A DNA stretch of 64,000 nt from NCBI GenBank assembly GCA_021234155.1, contig JAJEKV010000052.1:681933-745932 (forward strand). The letters run 5' to 3'. The position numbers and the translations under genes are program-made. Source of the stretch: Isoetes taiwanensis (Eukaryota; Streptophyta; Lycopodiopsida; Isoetales; Isoetaceae). The notes below the pieces were generated by a model. The model made no database searches. It saw only the letters and a list, made by a program, of their open reading frames with translations, and was not told where the DNA came from. Of the stretch, positions 21,321-31,892 are shown piece by piece (the first letter of the stretch is position 1; the number at the start of each line of letters is the position of its first letter).

Positions 21321-22024
21321 GGTATGGCAGCCAGATCTCTTGAACGCAAGCTTATGACAGCGGCAGCGACAGTTCTTTCTTGGGGTTTCTTAACATTTCT
21401 TGGCATGATCCATGGCGGAGCTACGACGTTTCTTGGGGATGCTGGAAATGACCTGAAGCTATGGCAGAGCTATGGCGTTTCTTGGGGCTTTTGCAGACCT
21501 GAAGTAGCCATTCTCAGTTATCTGTAACTCTGAAGATGCGTGATTCTCTGTAATTCTGTTTCTGAACAATATTTCTGAACAATGTAATTTTGTTTTTTGT
21601 TTCAGTGTTTGAATGTTTCAATATAATGTTTTGATTCTAATGTTTTGATTTTTGATTCTAATGTTTTGATTGTAATGTTTGTGAATATGATGTTTTTGAT
21701 TGTAATGTCTCGATGTCTTTAACTGAGAAAATTGCCAAACAGAATCACTGATTCTGGAAAATGGCCTGTGAGAATGAGTGATTCCCGGAAAGAATCACTG
21801 CCACGTGGCAAACACGGATAGGCGGATGGAGCAGAAAATGCCCCCACCCCAATTTTACGTGACACTAATGTCTTATATTTCTCAAGGTATGATTGGCCAA
21901 ATAAGCAAAAAAAACACATTAGTTTTCCTACTGAAATTTTTAAGATATGTCGCATTGAGAAGCCGTACAATCTTGCAGGGTTCAAAAAACTCCGCAGCCT
22001 TCACCAGATAATTTTCCGCCTATA

Positions 22025-22107
22025 TACAATATGGTACTTGGGTCGCCAAATTTGGCATCACCAGAATAACGCAACGCCAAATTTGGCGACCCAAGTACCA
22101 TATTGTA
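22025..22107. repeat. Perfect 32-bp inverted repeat with a 19-nt loop
   Basis: Positions 22025..22056 (TACAATATGGTACTTGGGTC...) are the exact reverse complement of 22076..22107 (...GACCCAAGTACCATATTGTA), with a 19-base loop at 22057..22075. The arms contain no mismatch. An RNA from either strand would fold into an 83-nt hairpin. A perfect fit means that it is young or kept intact by selection or gene conversion. Confidence 0.9.
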
Positions 22108-22349
22108 CCAGTTCAAGGCATATGGGATGCCATTAAAGTGGACGGTGAGGTCATGGCCGGCGTTAGCCCGGGGCCAGATCCTTCGTGCAGCCGGAATGCT
22201 TGACTCCTGCTCTGTGAAAACTGACTAATATGACCCAGGGGCAAAATTTTTCCCCCTTCCTCCTCCCGTGATGGCCCGAGGCGGAAGCGAGCGGCGATGG
22301 CGAGCGGCGTGATGGTTTTGTAAATGAATCTACGTAGCGATGGGGTTTT

Positions 22350-22560
22350 GTGAGGCGAAGCGGGATGGGGCTTTCTTCTCTTTCTTACGCATCGAGCTTT
22401 CTTCTGTGTTATCCTCTTCTGCATCGGCTTTCTTCTGCGTCGGCTTTCTTCTATGATATCCTTTTCTACATTGGCATTCTTCTGGCTTTCGTTTGCATCA
22501 GCTTTCTTCTGTGCTATCGTCTTTCTTCTGTGCCCAAAGCTCTGCTTTCTTAGCCGATAT
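22350..22560. repeat. Short degenerate repeat of (G/C)GGCTTTCTTCTG
   Basis: Variants of GCTTTCTTCTGTGTTATCC and GGCTTTCTTCTGCGTC recur about ten times. The repeats explain the reading frames on both strands of 22113..22577, which I do not accept as genes. Confidence 0.5.
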
Positions 22561-23930
22561 AAGGTCTGTGCTTCCACATTTTGTGCTAGCCCTACTTAGA
22601 TCGGGATCCTTTCTTCTTCTTCCCTTTTCTGCAGCAAAAAAAGAGAGATTCAGAAATATTAATATGCCTAAGCTAAGGCTACCGCTATTCCGACAAGCTA
22701 AACAAGCTGTGACAGGGCCGGATTCAAGCTATGGCCATGTAAAGAATCAACGAAAGAAAAGAAACAGAGTAACCGGCTGGAAACCGAAGATGCAGAATGG
22801 TCGACCCAAATGCCATTCTGCAATGGAATGCGATGCCACATGGCAATACGTACCGGATATATTCATAACAAGATACAAATATACCGGATTTTACATTAAA
22901 CTACGTTTTTTTCTATCAGATTTTTTCCAGCATCCAAAAATTTCAACCAGCAATTTCTAAAGTGGACCAGACAAACAAAGGGTTTATCCAGGTATTTTTT
23001 GAACCCTGCTTGGAGTCTTATTTTCTTTCAGGGGAAATCCCCCGCCACAAAATAAGACATCCAAAACTATCCAATCAGAGGCTACCTTTGTCGAAAACTT
23101 AGGATGTCACAAAGAAAAAGGGATTGATAGGAATCGTTGAACTGTAATCGCTAGACTGGAATCGATGGATTAGAGTCGGCAGAATAGCTGAACTCCCTGG
23201 AATCGAAGCATCACATCTATCTCTTCTTATGACAGAAGGCAAAAATGAAATGGATTAGAGCTCAAGTCGAAGTCTGAAGAGGGTCGAAATTGGTTGAAGT
23301 TGGTCGAGTTTTGACGCAGATCGATTTGCTGCTTGCTGCAGGTTGATTCTAACTAGTCGAAATTGTAGCAGGGCAGAAGCAAAACACATCAGATCAATTT
23401 TATCAGCAAGCATATCTTTAAAATAGAGAGTCTTTGTCACTAATTTAAAATGACAACTGGTTTTCTCAGCATCTGCTCCCATTTTTAATCCTGATGCTTG
23501 GCTGCACAGAAGTTAGAAGCTCCAATTTGGGGTCTCGGAAGTCTTGAATATGATTTCTGGGTTGCAGGCTTTTCGGATCAATGAATCTGGAGTGTATAAG
23601 CGGATTTCTGACCATTTGGAAGGTTTCATTCCAACTCATCTTGTATCATCTAGTTGTATTTGCTGGATTACAGACATTACAGGCAAGGAAGGAAGCTATG
23701 ATAAATGAAGATGTATTTCATGCTTGCTAGATATGTTGCTTCATCACGCAACAGGTATCACGCCTCTTTGTGACAAACATGCAAAGAAAACCACGAAGAG
23801 ACTGATAGTGGAAAAGCAGATTTTTTGAGACATGTCTTATATTATAAGCCAGCTCTTATAATGAAGTCGTGGGAAACTATTTTTTTAAGACATGTCACAA
23901 GAATGACATGGCACCTCAAATGTTGTCTTA

Positions 23931-24658
23931 GGCCCTTTTTCCACTACATTGATGTCTTAAATTTATCAAAAGATGATTGGGCCACATAAGCAAATAAGAC
24001 ATCGTAGTTTTTCCACTGAAACTTCTTAGACATATCTTATATCGATGTCGCACAACTTCGGTGTCTCATTTTCTTCCGGGGGGAAACACCCCGCCGTAAA
24101 ATAAGACATCCAAAAATATCCAATGAGAGGCCTTCTCGAATCAATTCCTGGCAAATATGGAAGGCCAAAAACCCATGTTTAGTAGACGAAGGCAAAAGCC
24201 CCTGTTTGGTAGAGGAAGGTGGATCTCCGGTGCTTTTGCAGATCGGATTTTCAACAGGTTGAATTTGCTAGACCTATTTTCAGGTCGAAGCCACAGATCG
24301 AATCTGCTGAGGCCGAAATTGAAGCAGGGCTTGTCAAAAAAGGAAGAGCAGGCCATATCAAGTTTGCCGAGGTCATTGAAGCAGGTCAAAATTGAAGCAA
24401 AAACGACAGGTCGAAAGCATGAGAGGTCGAAACTGAAATAGCAGGGCAGGTCGAAGTTAAATTTTTCTTTTCGTTCTCTGAAATTTTAGTTTTCATAGCT
24501 TTCAGTTACGTCCAATTTTGCGTAGTGGAAAACCCTGATTATAAGACATGTCTTATGATAATATTGCATGCCTTATTTTAACGCAAAGGAAAACTCCCAA
24601 AACGATGTCTTATAACAATGTGACAGTCATAAAATAAGACTGTTGTGGAAAAAGGGCC
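23931..24658. mobile_element. 728-bp MITE with GGCCCTTTTTCCAC ends and TTA target duplication
   Basis: The left end GGCCCTTTTTCCACTACA at 23931 follows TTA (23928..23930). The right end is the inverse (TGTTGTGGAAAAAGGGCC, ending 24658) and precedes TTA (24659..24661). The TIRs match over 14 bp and then CTACA/CAACA. Its interior repeats blocks found elsewhere in the 21.8-24.1 kb stretch (for example AAAATAAGACATCCAAAA at 23051 and 24101). No coding sequence is present. The structure fits a PIF/Harbinger-type MITE. Confidence 0.7.
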
Positions 24659-24710
24659 TTAGAATTATAAGATAGCCATATTTTAAGCCAACCGTGGAAA
24701 AAGGGCCTTA

Positions 24711-25139
24711 GAGCTTTGAATCCCTAGAAAGCTGCATATAGCTTGGAATCCCTGAAAATACATGATCAGCAATACCCTGAAAGTGTCTACGTTCTTCCCA
24801 TTTCCAAAACTAGCTAGAAATGTTTCTTTTCTTGAACCATTGCAACAGAACCCATCCAAATCACTCTAAAATAGAAATTTGATCTTCAAAATGCAATTAA
24901 GCTGCTCAAACATGGCAAAACATACGATTTCCTATACAATACATGCCAGGAATCATAGTCCAACCATGCGAGAAAACCCCTCCGCAATACGAAATGAATT
25001 GTGCAAATTTTATAAGAGCCCTTCTTTCCTCCAGTATGGAAATAGGATTCAAAATTCCTTAGAATTCAAAGTAACTATAAAAATCCCTTTTATCCCAAAA
25101 CTAATAGTACATTCTAAAGTTGAGGGTTGAAGATAGTTT
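24711..25139. other. AT-rich spacer, nothing recognised
   Basis: Low-GC sequence without a convincing reading frame or repeat. Confidence 0.5.
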
Positions 25140-25780
25140 TACCCTGGTTTTGGGGATCCCGGAGGAGAAAATATCGGCCTTTGATATCCCCACCAGTTTG
25201 CAACGGAACTCATTTGGAGCCCCTCCTTTTCACGGTACTGACACATGTGAGGGGCCCTGCTGCAATCTCGGCTCCGCTTGGTAATCCCAACCTCCGGAAT
25301 CATTAACCTGTGATCCTGGCCTCTAGGATCCCCATGTTGTGGCAGATAACTGTGCCAGAATTAGCCATCGTAATCCCGCCATTTGGGATCTCACATCGGC
25401 CGAAAATGATTCCCTCCTTCGGAGTTACATGCAGACGATCGATATTATCCAATATCGGTTACATTATCCCCGCCTCCGGATCACCATCGTCGATATCAGG
25501 GGATCAGAGAATATGTTGGTTTCCAGGATCCCCCCCGAAGGACATACCGATGATCCTCCCCTCTGAGATCCCCGGCTGATAATGGGAACGATATTGGCCA
25601 GTAGTAAGATCCCTACCTCTGGGATCCCCATGTACTTTATCTCTGAATCGATTCCATATCGACGGTGTAGAAGGGGCGTAGACCGTAACGAATGGTCTAG
25701 TTTGAACATGACAGGCCATGCATAGTCCAGCCATTAGCATTTTGACACATGTGACCCTTTGGGATCCCCACTATAGTATA
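25140..25780. repeat. Degenerate GATC-rich minisatellite
   Basis: The motif CCTC(C/T)GGGATCCCCA and its variants recur at irregular spacing of about 25-65 bp through the whole stretch (for example near 25155, 25325, 25385, 25480, 25530, 25565, 25620, 25765). The spacers themselves have recurrent GATATTGGC/CATCGG parts. It looks like an old, diverged tandem array. The reading frames across it on both strands come from the repeat. Confidence 0.5.
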
Positions 25781-26039
25781 ATCGTCCAGAATGGCTCTAC
25801 ATTGCTACATGTCAAGACCGATTTGAGAAGCACCTAGGCGGCTATGGACAATCTGGAGCTGGAGGAGGAGATAGCACAGGTACTGATCTAGTTAAGATTA
25901 CTTTTAGCAAGTCTATATTATAGATCTGAGCTTTCATTTAAGTTGCGAGCTGAAATACAGCAACAATCACTCCCTAATGGCTTATCCGACAATAGTAACC
26001 TCCACTGGTTCCTAAAGAGCATCAAGTTCTCACACTTCA

Positions 26040-26940
26040 TGGAGGTGAACAAATGCTAGTCTGGACATGCGGCTTTCCAACGCACCAGGTTCAAGACTTC
26101 AAACTTAAAGAGCAAAGAAGTTGTGTGACACCTTGCAATTTCTACGTAAGGCATTCTAATTGCGAGAGGGTGCTAAGGAGACCAATCAAGGATTCTTATT
26201 TGACTATGAAGAGGTATGCATTATTGAAACTCTATCCTCTAGTTTGGTTGTATTGCCTTGCTTGTATATGAAAAATTATTCTATTGGTTTCAAAGAGGAC
26301 AATAAGATTGAATGCAGTTCTATGTATTAGCTTGCATTTTTTTATGTAACCTCCACTCATAGATGTATATGCACTACTTCCATCCACTAAATTTCAATGC
26401 TTAATACAGATATTGGTGCACATATGGTCCCCAAGACAAGATATCAAACACTCATGTGGTTGCAAAAATAGGACCATTTGTATGGACGCTACCTTTAAAA
26501 CTAAGGATAAGAGGTACACTACCTTACTTCAAGAGCTAGGGTTCAATTCAATCGTAAATCCAACTAACTTCTTGGTTTCTATTATGCAGGTTCGTCCTTT
26601 TACACTCATTGCATTCGATGACCATTGCAATGGCTTGCCCATTGGCCTACATTATAACCAATTCTTAAAAAACTAGAGCTATAACTAGGTGGTTGAAAGC
26701 AATAAAGGATTCATTCATGGATGATCTGGATTGGCATCTTTCTTTCATCATTACTGATGACGCTCATGCTGAAATAAAGGTCGTAAAAAATGTAAGTTTT
26801 TATGCAATTTATCTCCCTTACATTTTCTTATGGGGATTAACACTATGGACTAACATAATTTACTCAATTTACATAATGCCTCTATCTCAACTTCCTTCCA
26901 ACTTCACTTCCCTTTTGCCCAATTATGCTTAGACTGCCCT
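26040..26940 (+). pseudogene. MULE-type transposase gene fragment with introns (repeat copy A)
   Basis: An upstream block (about 26080..26213) reads FKLKEQRSCVTPCNFYVRHS and ends at a donor (AAGAG|GTATG). The next block reads ICMDATFKTKDKR up to a donor at 26514. After a 76-bp intron (acceptor TATGCAG, exon from 26590) it reads VRPFTLIAFDDHCNGLPI. It then changes frame and continues AITRWLKAIKDSFMDDLDWH then LSFIITDDAHAEIKVVKN up to a donor (GTAAGT). This is the MULE/SWIM catalytic region: the 'DATF..' acidic residue, 'FDDH..GLPI', and 'IITDDA..EI'. A frame change and a stop lie between 'GLPI' and 'TRWLKAIK', so it cannot make a protein. The same lesion is in copy B at 59756. No MULE terminal repeats are visible. 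Confidence 0.65.
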
Positions 26941-27107
26941 CCAAGAGAGACTTATTACCTCAACCGCTGGGGGTCACTAGTTTCATCATTTATTTGTTTA
27001 AAATCACACTTTCAAATATTTTGACGGTAGTTGTTGATGAAATCGCATCATCTATGTCGTCACTTGTAGCATCACTATAATAACAACAGTTGTAGTATCA
27101 CATTTTT
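26468..27107. repeat. Dispersed repeat copy A, first part
   Basis: From GCAAAAATAGGACC to ...GTAGTATCACATTT this matches 59758..60392 almost base for base. One difference is an extra CTTAGACTGCC-like stretch near 26930 that is absent from the other copy. Copy A is then broken by an insertion of about 2.2 kb and resumes at about 29345. Confidence 0.9.
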
Positions 27108-27522
27108 ACCATTAACATTAATTATCACAACCATTGGATCCAACACATTTAAATTAAAATCCCCCTTAAACCCCCTTTGGTTTGGGTGCATATTCACACG
27201 GGGGTGACTCGAACAACGAGAGGCATTGGATAGGCATATTCACCCCTTATTCCTTAATCTACACCGTACGTAAAATTCCTCGTTTTTGGGGTATGCAAGT
27301 ACAAAATTTGCTATACTGTATAACAAGATTTGCAAAATACTATAAGATTTGAAGCAAAATACTATATGGTGTTGATTTTGTACGTGCAAAATATAATTAT
27401 AAGGGCTCTCTCATTTGCCCTCGTCACCCCGTGTGAATATGCACCCAAACCAAAGGGGGTTTAAGGGGGATTTTAATTTAAATGTGTTGGATCCAATGGT
27501 TGTGATAATTAATGTTAATGGT
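27108..27522. mobile_element. Foldback element with about 103-bp terminal inverted repeats
   Basis: ACCATTAACATTAATTATCA... starting at 27108 is mirrored by ...TGATAATTAATGTTAATGGT ending at 27522. The arms, which run through GGATCCAACACATTTAAATT and CCCAAACCAAAGGGGG parts, are near-perfect over about 100 bp. The 200-bp centre is AT-rich with no gene. It sits exactly at the left edge of the interruption in dispersed repeat copy A. No clear target duplication is seen. Confidence 0.8.
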
Positions 27523-28117
27523 AGTTGTGTGTTGGTTGTTATATTAAAAAAAATTTTGGGCCCTTCGGGCCCTAAAAAAACCAAACATATGTAAAAACAT
27601 GTAAACATGCAAAACATGAATATCTAATATCTAGCATGATAACAAAAAAAAAAAAAAAAAAAAAAACTAATATGAAGCCTGAGTAACTATAATATTATAG
27701 CATAATGTAACTTAATTACATACGCTTTAAAAGCATATTATTTAAAAATTTATTAAGCCATTGAAGACAGCAAGAGTATTATAGCAATTTTGAAGCACTC
27801 AAAATAGATAGCGGGTTAAGATACGATATACATCTTCGTTGATTTGCCTATCAAACAAATGCAGAGAGGGCAGTTAGCCTATTTACTTGCGCACGTAAAC
27901 CCAACCAACCAACCAACCATAATAACAACACATCAATGATCTTCATTTATTGGATTCTCTAGTACAGTAATGTTGGATCAACATCATGTTGACTTCAGGC
28001 ATCGAAGAAATGTCATGTGGAATTGATGGATTGAGAGATTCTATAGTCTGCATGAACGTAAAGGAAAGAAATTGGTTAGATTGATATTAATTTAGAAAAT
28101 AGAATTTTACTAGTGAA
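27523..28117. other. Non-coding AT-rich part of the insertion, with a poly(A) run
   Basis: It contains a 20-bp palindrome-like TTTGGGCCCTTCGGGCCCTA at about 27556 and a run of about 27 A at 27639..27665. No gene is seen. Confidence 0.5.
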
Positions 28118-28262
28118 ATAAAATTGAATCAATAAAAGCTTTTGACACTGATATGCTCTACAATAATGTTTTATTCACAAACCTTTAGTAACAAAATAAA
28201 ATTGAATCAAATAAAAGCTTTAGACATTGATATGCTTGACAATAATGTTTTATTCACAAACC
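28118..28262. repeat. Two-copy direct repeat of about 70 bp
   Basis: ATAAAATTGAATCAA(T)AAAAGC...AATGTTTTATTCACAAACC occurs twice in tandem, separated by a few bases. Confidence 0.75.
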
Positions 28263-28982
28263 ATTGCATGAAAGACAACAACATCAACGTTACTCTGCAG
28301 TAACAATTGATGAGGTTCATAAAGAACTTAGTGACACTTTCTCACGGGTTGCCTGGCTTTGGTTTAACAAGTGAAGAGAATCGGCCCGGTTTGGTGATGT
28401 GGAGTAGGTTTCTGTAACGATCGATGAAGCGAGATCAAGGATAGAGGTTTTGAAGCAAGCTTGCTCTGTTAGCATTCCACGTGTTACTTCACTTCTGACT
28501 ATTTCTCTTTCACAATGAAACCATTGTTTATCAATCCATATGATTTTGGATGCTCCATATGGCCTTTGTTTGGTGATCACGCACGACTCGAAGCGGCATG
28601 GAATAATCCGCTGTTGTTGTGTGCACAAGAATCCATTTGTTGATTGAAGCTAAAAGGCTGGTTACTATGAATAATCCAAAGAAAGGCCGGGAATATCCAA
28701 GAAGTTGGAAGCAAGCGAGAGGGCCTAAAACTCTAAACTCTTTTTAGAATCAAGCAACAAATCTTAGAAACAGGACAAAGTGAAGGAAACAAAAAGCGGG
28801 TTTTGACGCATTGCATTGTAGAATCAGAAACCAATATCTTGTAAAAAATACCATTATATTAATCGAAGAAACATTAAAAAAAAAAACAAATACCTTTGTA
28901 AATGTGAGCAAAAAATCCATCTCGTGATAACCTTCCATCAACAAACATCCACTCAAGGCAACAAGAATCTTAGAGGGCAAGT

Positions 28983-29150
28983 ACACATGCACATGCGCAT
29001 GCACATGCACAAGCAGAATACACATGCACATGCACATGCACATGCACATGCACATGCACATGCACATGTACACACGTGCACATGCACATGCACATGCACA
29101 TGCACATGCACACACGTGCACATGCACATGCATACACATGCGCAGTGTTC
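28983..29150. repeat. (ACATGC)n microsatellite with strict purine-pyrimidine alternation
   Basis: About 165 bp of CACATG hexamers with small interruptions such as ACACGTGC. Each base alternates purine and pyrimidine, a pattern that favours Z-DNA. The His/Met and Cys/Val/His-rich reading frames on both strands are products of the repeat. Confidence 0.9.
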
Positions 29151-29344
29151 ATGCACAAACATGCAGAGAAAGACAACAACCCTCGGATTGTTTCAGCCAA
29201 CGAAAATTAACGGCCCATAAAGGGTGCACTCTAGAAATACTATTTAGTACACCTCAATGAATACAACAACGAAATCATAGAAAAACCATGTGAAAAAGCG
29301 TATAAAAAACAAAAAGTAACCCCCTGTTATTATGCTACATATTA

Positions 29345-29659
29345 TAGCATTATAGTGGCATAATAGTATTATTTGTAGCATCATCTATAGCTACAGTTAT
29401 AATATCATGCATTTTGTCTTTGTGGTGCTATAATAGTATCAGCTATAGGATCACGTACATTGCTATAATTAAATCATTCATAATGTCACCACCAGCACTA
29501 TAATAATGTCATCTATAGCATCATCTCTATTGCTATAATTAAATGACTTATAACGACAACACAAGCATCATCCTTTGTATCATCCCTTCTATCATGATTA
29601 GTATCAGATGTAGCATCATTAACAGTGGCACATATAATACAATGTGGAGGTTATGATTG
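29345..29659. repeat. Dispersed repeat copy A, second part
   Basis: It aligns with 60390..60913 of copy B except for the SINE-like insert at 60553..60750. It is rich in GTAGCATCATC(T)ATAG units. It is cut at ...GTATCATT, where the next insertion begins. Confidence 0.85.
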
Positions 29660-31266
29660 TATCATTCCTAGGATGGGTCCTATGAAACAAGTAGTTGGCC
29701 GAAGTGAAGTGGTGTTCTCATTGAGCTTTGTAAATATCGTTGAGTACAAATTGATTCCCCAATGGGGTATAATTTTTGAAAAATACTTGAAAATCTGCAA
29801 GCTCCGAAACTAGACAATCATCGAGAGCCTGAGAAACTAGGGAGACAAGATAAAAAATGATATATCCACCGCATTGTCCATACAAAATGTGGGAAATGTG
29901 ACGACTGCTTCTCATCGGGATGAAAAACCCCGCCCTTTCGGGTTTTCGAGGAAAACCCTAATGAGAAACAATCGTCAACACTCTTGAAGAATGCCGCTAG
30001 CATGTGTTCGCCGAGATGATGACGCTGACAACCGAAAGAACTGCAAGACAATGATCTACAATGGAATTTGAAAAGGAGAATAACCCGTTAGAAAGTTAGA
30101 AGCTTCAGGCATAAGCCTGTGCCAAAGTGCAAAAAACAAGAATATAATAGCACTCGGAGGCTCCAGGGCCACGCCGAGGAAGAAAGAAACAACAACCGAC
30201 CAATCGGGAACTGTCCGCGGAATGACCATCGCAGGAAAAAAAACAACCGATTAGTGCTGCCTCGGAGGTTACAGCGCCACGCCGAGAAAAAAATAATAAA
30301 TATGATCTCGGAGGCAACAGCGCCACGCCGAGAGAAAACATGAATAATAAAGATTGACTCGGAGGCTACAATGCCACACCGAGAGAAAACATGAATGAAT
30401 AAATAAAATACTATCTTGAAGGCTACAATGCGACTGTTTTGAAGGCTACAATGCGGCATTGAAAAAGAGAGATGTCACAAGAATAGAAGGCCACTAAGCC
30501 ACGCCATTGACTGAACACGAACCCACAAAAAATTATATGAAAAACCTTTGATATGACAACAAGCTGAAGAAAGAAGAGGCGGGCAGAAAATTGTCACTTG
30601 ACATGTATTGATACGCACACGGAGGAAACTAATAAGTACGCCTCAGAGGCTACAAAGCCATGCTGAGGACATAAAGAATGCACATTTCAAGGACATAGAA
30701 AAGAAATAACGAACACGATCAAATGCAAATAACCATCACGGGAGGGAGGGTGAGGGAAACTGATAGGATAGAGAAGAACGAGAAACTACCTCAAGAGAAC
30801 GCCGATGATAGAACAATGAAGAGAGGCTGAATAAATAGGAGGAGTGACAAATGATAAGAAAGTCTCAGAGGCGACAGAGCCACACTGAGAAACATGAAAA
30901 AATAAGAACATATGCACTTCCAAAAAAGATAGAAAGGAGGCATGGAGGATATCAGGGGCTACAAGGTGACTCGAGAAGTAAAGAAGATTAGACAGACATA
31001 GACTAAAAAGAAAAGGAGCAACTTTAACAAAGGAACGAAATATGACAACGAGAAGTCGAGTGAAGAAATGAAACAAGCTCAAATATATCAGAGGGAGAGG
31101 GGGGGCGGGAAACTTGTGGAGCAAAAAATGAGTAGAATAGAAAGGAGCTCAAGAGAACGCCGATGGCTGGAAATGAGGAAGAAGGCAGTATAAATAGGAG
31201 AGCAAGATAGGGCGTCCCCAATCCAAGGAATGTCGATTCTATTGCTATTGCAATAGAATCGTGGCA
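29660..31266. mobile_element. Unclassified element, unit 1 of a head-to-tail pair
   Basis: It begins CCTAGGATGGGTCCTATGAA (29663) and ends with the palindrome CGATTCTATTG...CAATAGAATCG and GTGGCATT at about 31266. There the same CCTAGGATGGG start follows at once, opening unit 2. The right-hand 165 bp (from about 31100) is repeated at the end of unit 2 (48780..48934). CATT is found at the left edge, at the junction and at the right edge, so a 4-bp target duplication is possible. On the minus strand a TATA-like CTATTTATACTGCC lies near the start, so transcription from right to left is conceivable. No recognisable protein is encoded. Confidence 0.6.
30150..30890. repeat. Array of 26-nt hairpin units (CTCGGAGGC...GCC.CGCCGAG type)
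   Basis: Six clear units lie at 30153..30178, 30261..30286, 30307..30332, 30358..30383, 30642..30667 and 30864..30889, with weaker variants between. All are 26 nt long and self-complementary: CTCGG...CCGAG on the outside and GGC...GCC inside. In the last two units the fourth pair is A-T (CTCAG...CTGAG) in place of G-C, so pairing is kept. On the minus strand the same units would encode a repeated peptide (R/Q-R/C-G-x-V-A/T-S-E), which is an alternative reason for the conservation. Confidence 0.7.
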
Positions 31267-31852
31267 TTCCTAGGATGGGTCCTATGAAACAAGTAGTTGG
31301 CCGATAGAAGAGGAATCAACCTCAGAAAGAATAGCACAAACCAAGATGATAAGGGAAAGTTGTCCAAAAGCGAAACACATGAAGAAATTGGCAGAAGAGA
31401 ATCAGGCAAAGAAGGCAAACAAAGAAACTGCGAAGCAAGGAGGATAGAGTAACTGGGATAATCAACGCATGAGGCACAAAGCATGATATATGGATGCCAA
31501 CAGATAAAGAGAAGTAAGACGAAGCAAGAGGAGACATAGTAAAGGTAGAAATCTGTAATCCAGAGGACTAGCGTAATACAAAAGTGCAAGTAAGCCCAAA
31601 GATAAAAGAAGCAAAGGAGGTAAATACGCACAAACATAATGGACTGGGAACAAAAGGAGTCGATGGGATGAATGAAGTAAGGCCGACAAGTGGAAAAAAG
31701 AGGCCAATTAAAGCAAAAGCAAAAAAGGCACTACACAAAGGAGATAACGGGGTCAAAGAGGATATCGGACAAGGGAAGAGATCGAACAATGACATATTCA
31801 GTCAAAGCCAGGAAACATTCAACAAATGTAATAACGATGTAGAAGAAAAGAG

Positions 31853-31892
<40 letters not shown>

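Larger units (their letters stand above)
20702..24707. mobile_element. Possible 4.0 kb non-autonomous PIF/Harbinger-like element with TTA target duplication
   Basis: The left end GGCCCTTTTTCC at 20702 is preceded by TTA. The inverse GGAAAAAGGGCC ends at 24707 and is followed by TTA. The short G/C-starting TIR with a TTA target fits PIF/Harbinger. A second pair with the same ends (23931..24658) is nested within it. No DDE transposase or Myb-like gene lies inside, so it would be non-autonomous. The two outer ends share only about 12 bp, so the pairing is an inference; the ends might instead belong to different copies of the family. Confidence 0.4.

Noticed and set aside
22113-22577. 154-codon basic reading frame
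   Set aside because: Explained by the CTTTCTTCTG repeat; frames are open on both strands.
28317-28628. 103-codon minus-strand reading frame
   Set aside because: No recognisable motif, no splice or start context; lies inside a transposon-derived insertion.
28750-29260. Cys/His/Met/Val-rich reading frames
   Set aside because: Direct translation of the (CACATG)n microsatellite.
30150-30890. CRISPR-like array of regular short repeats
   Set aside because: Spacing is irregular, units are hairpins with diverged spacers, the context is a plant nuclear genome and no cas genes are present.
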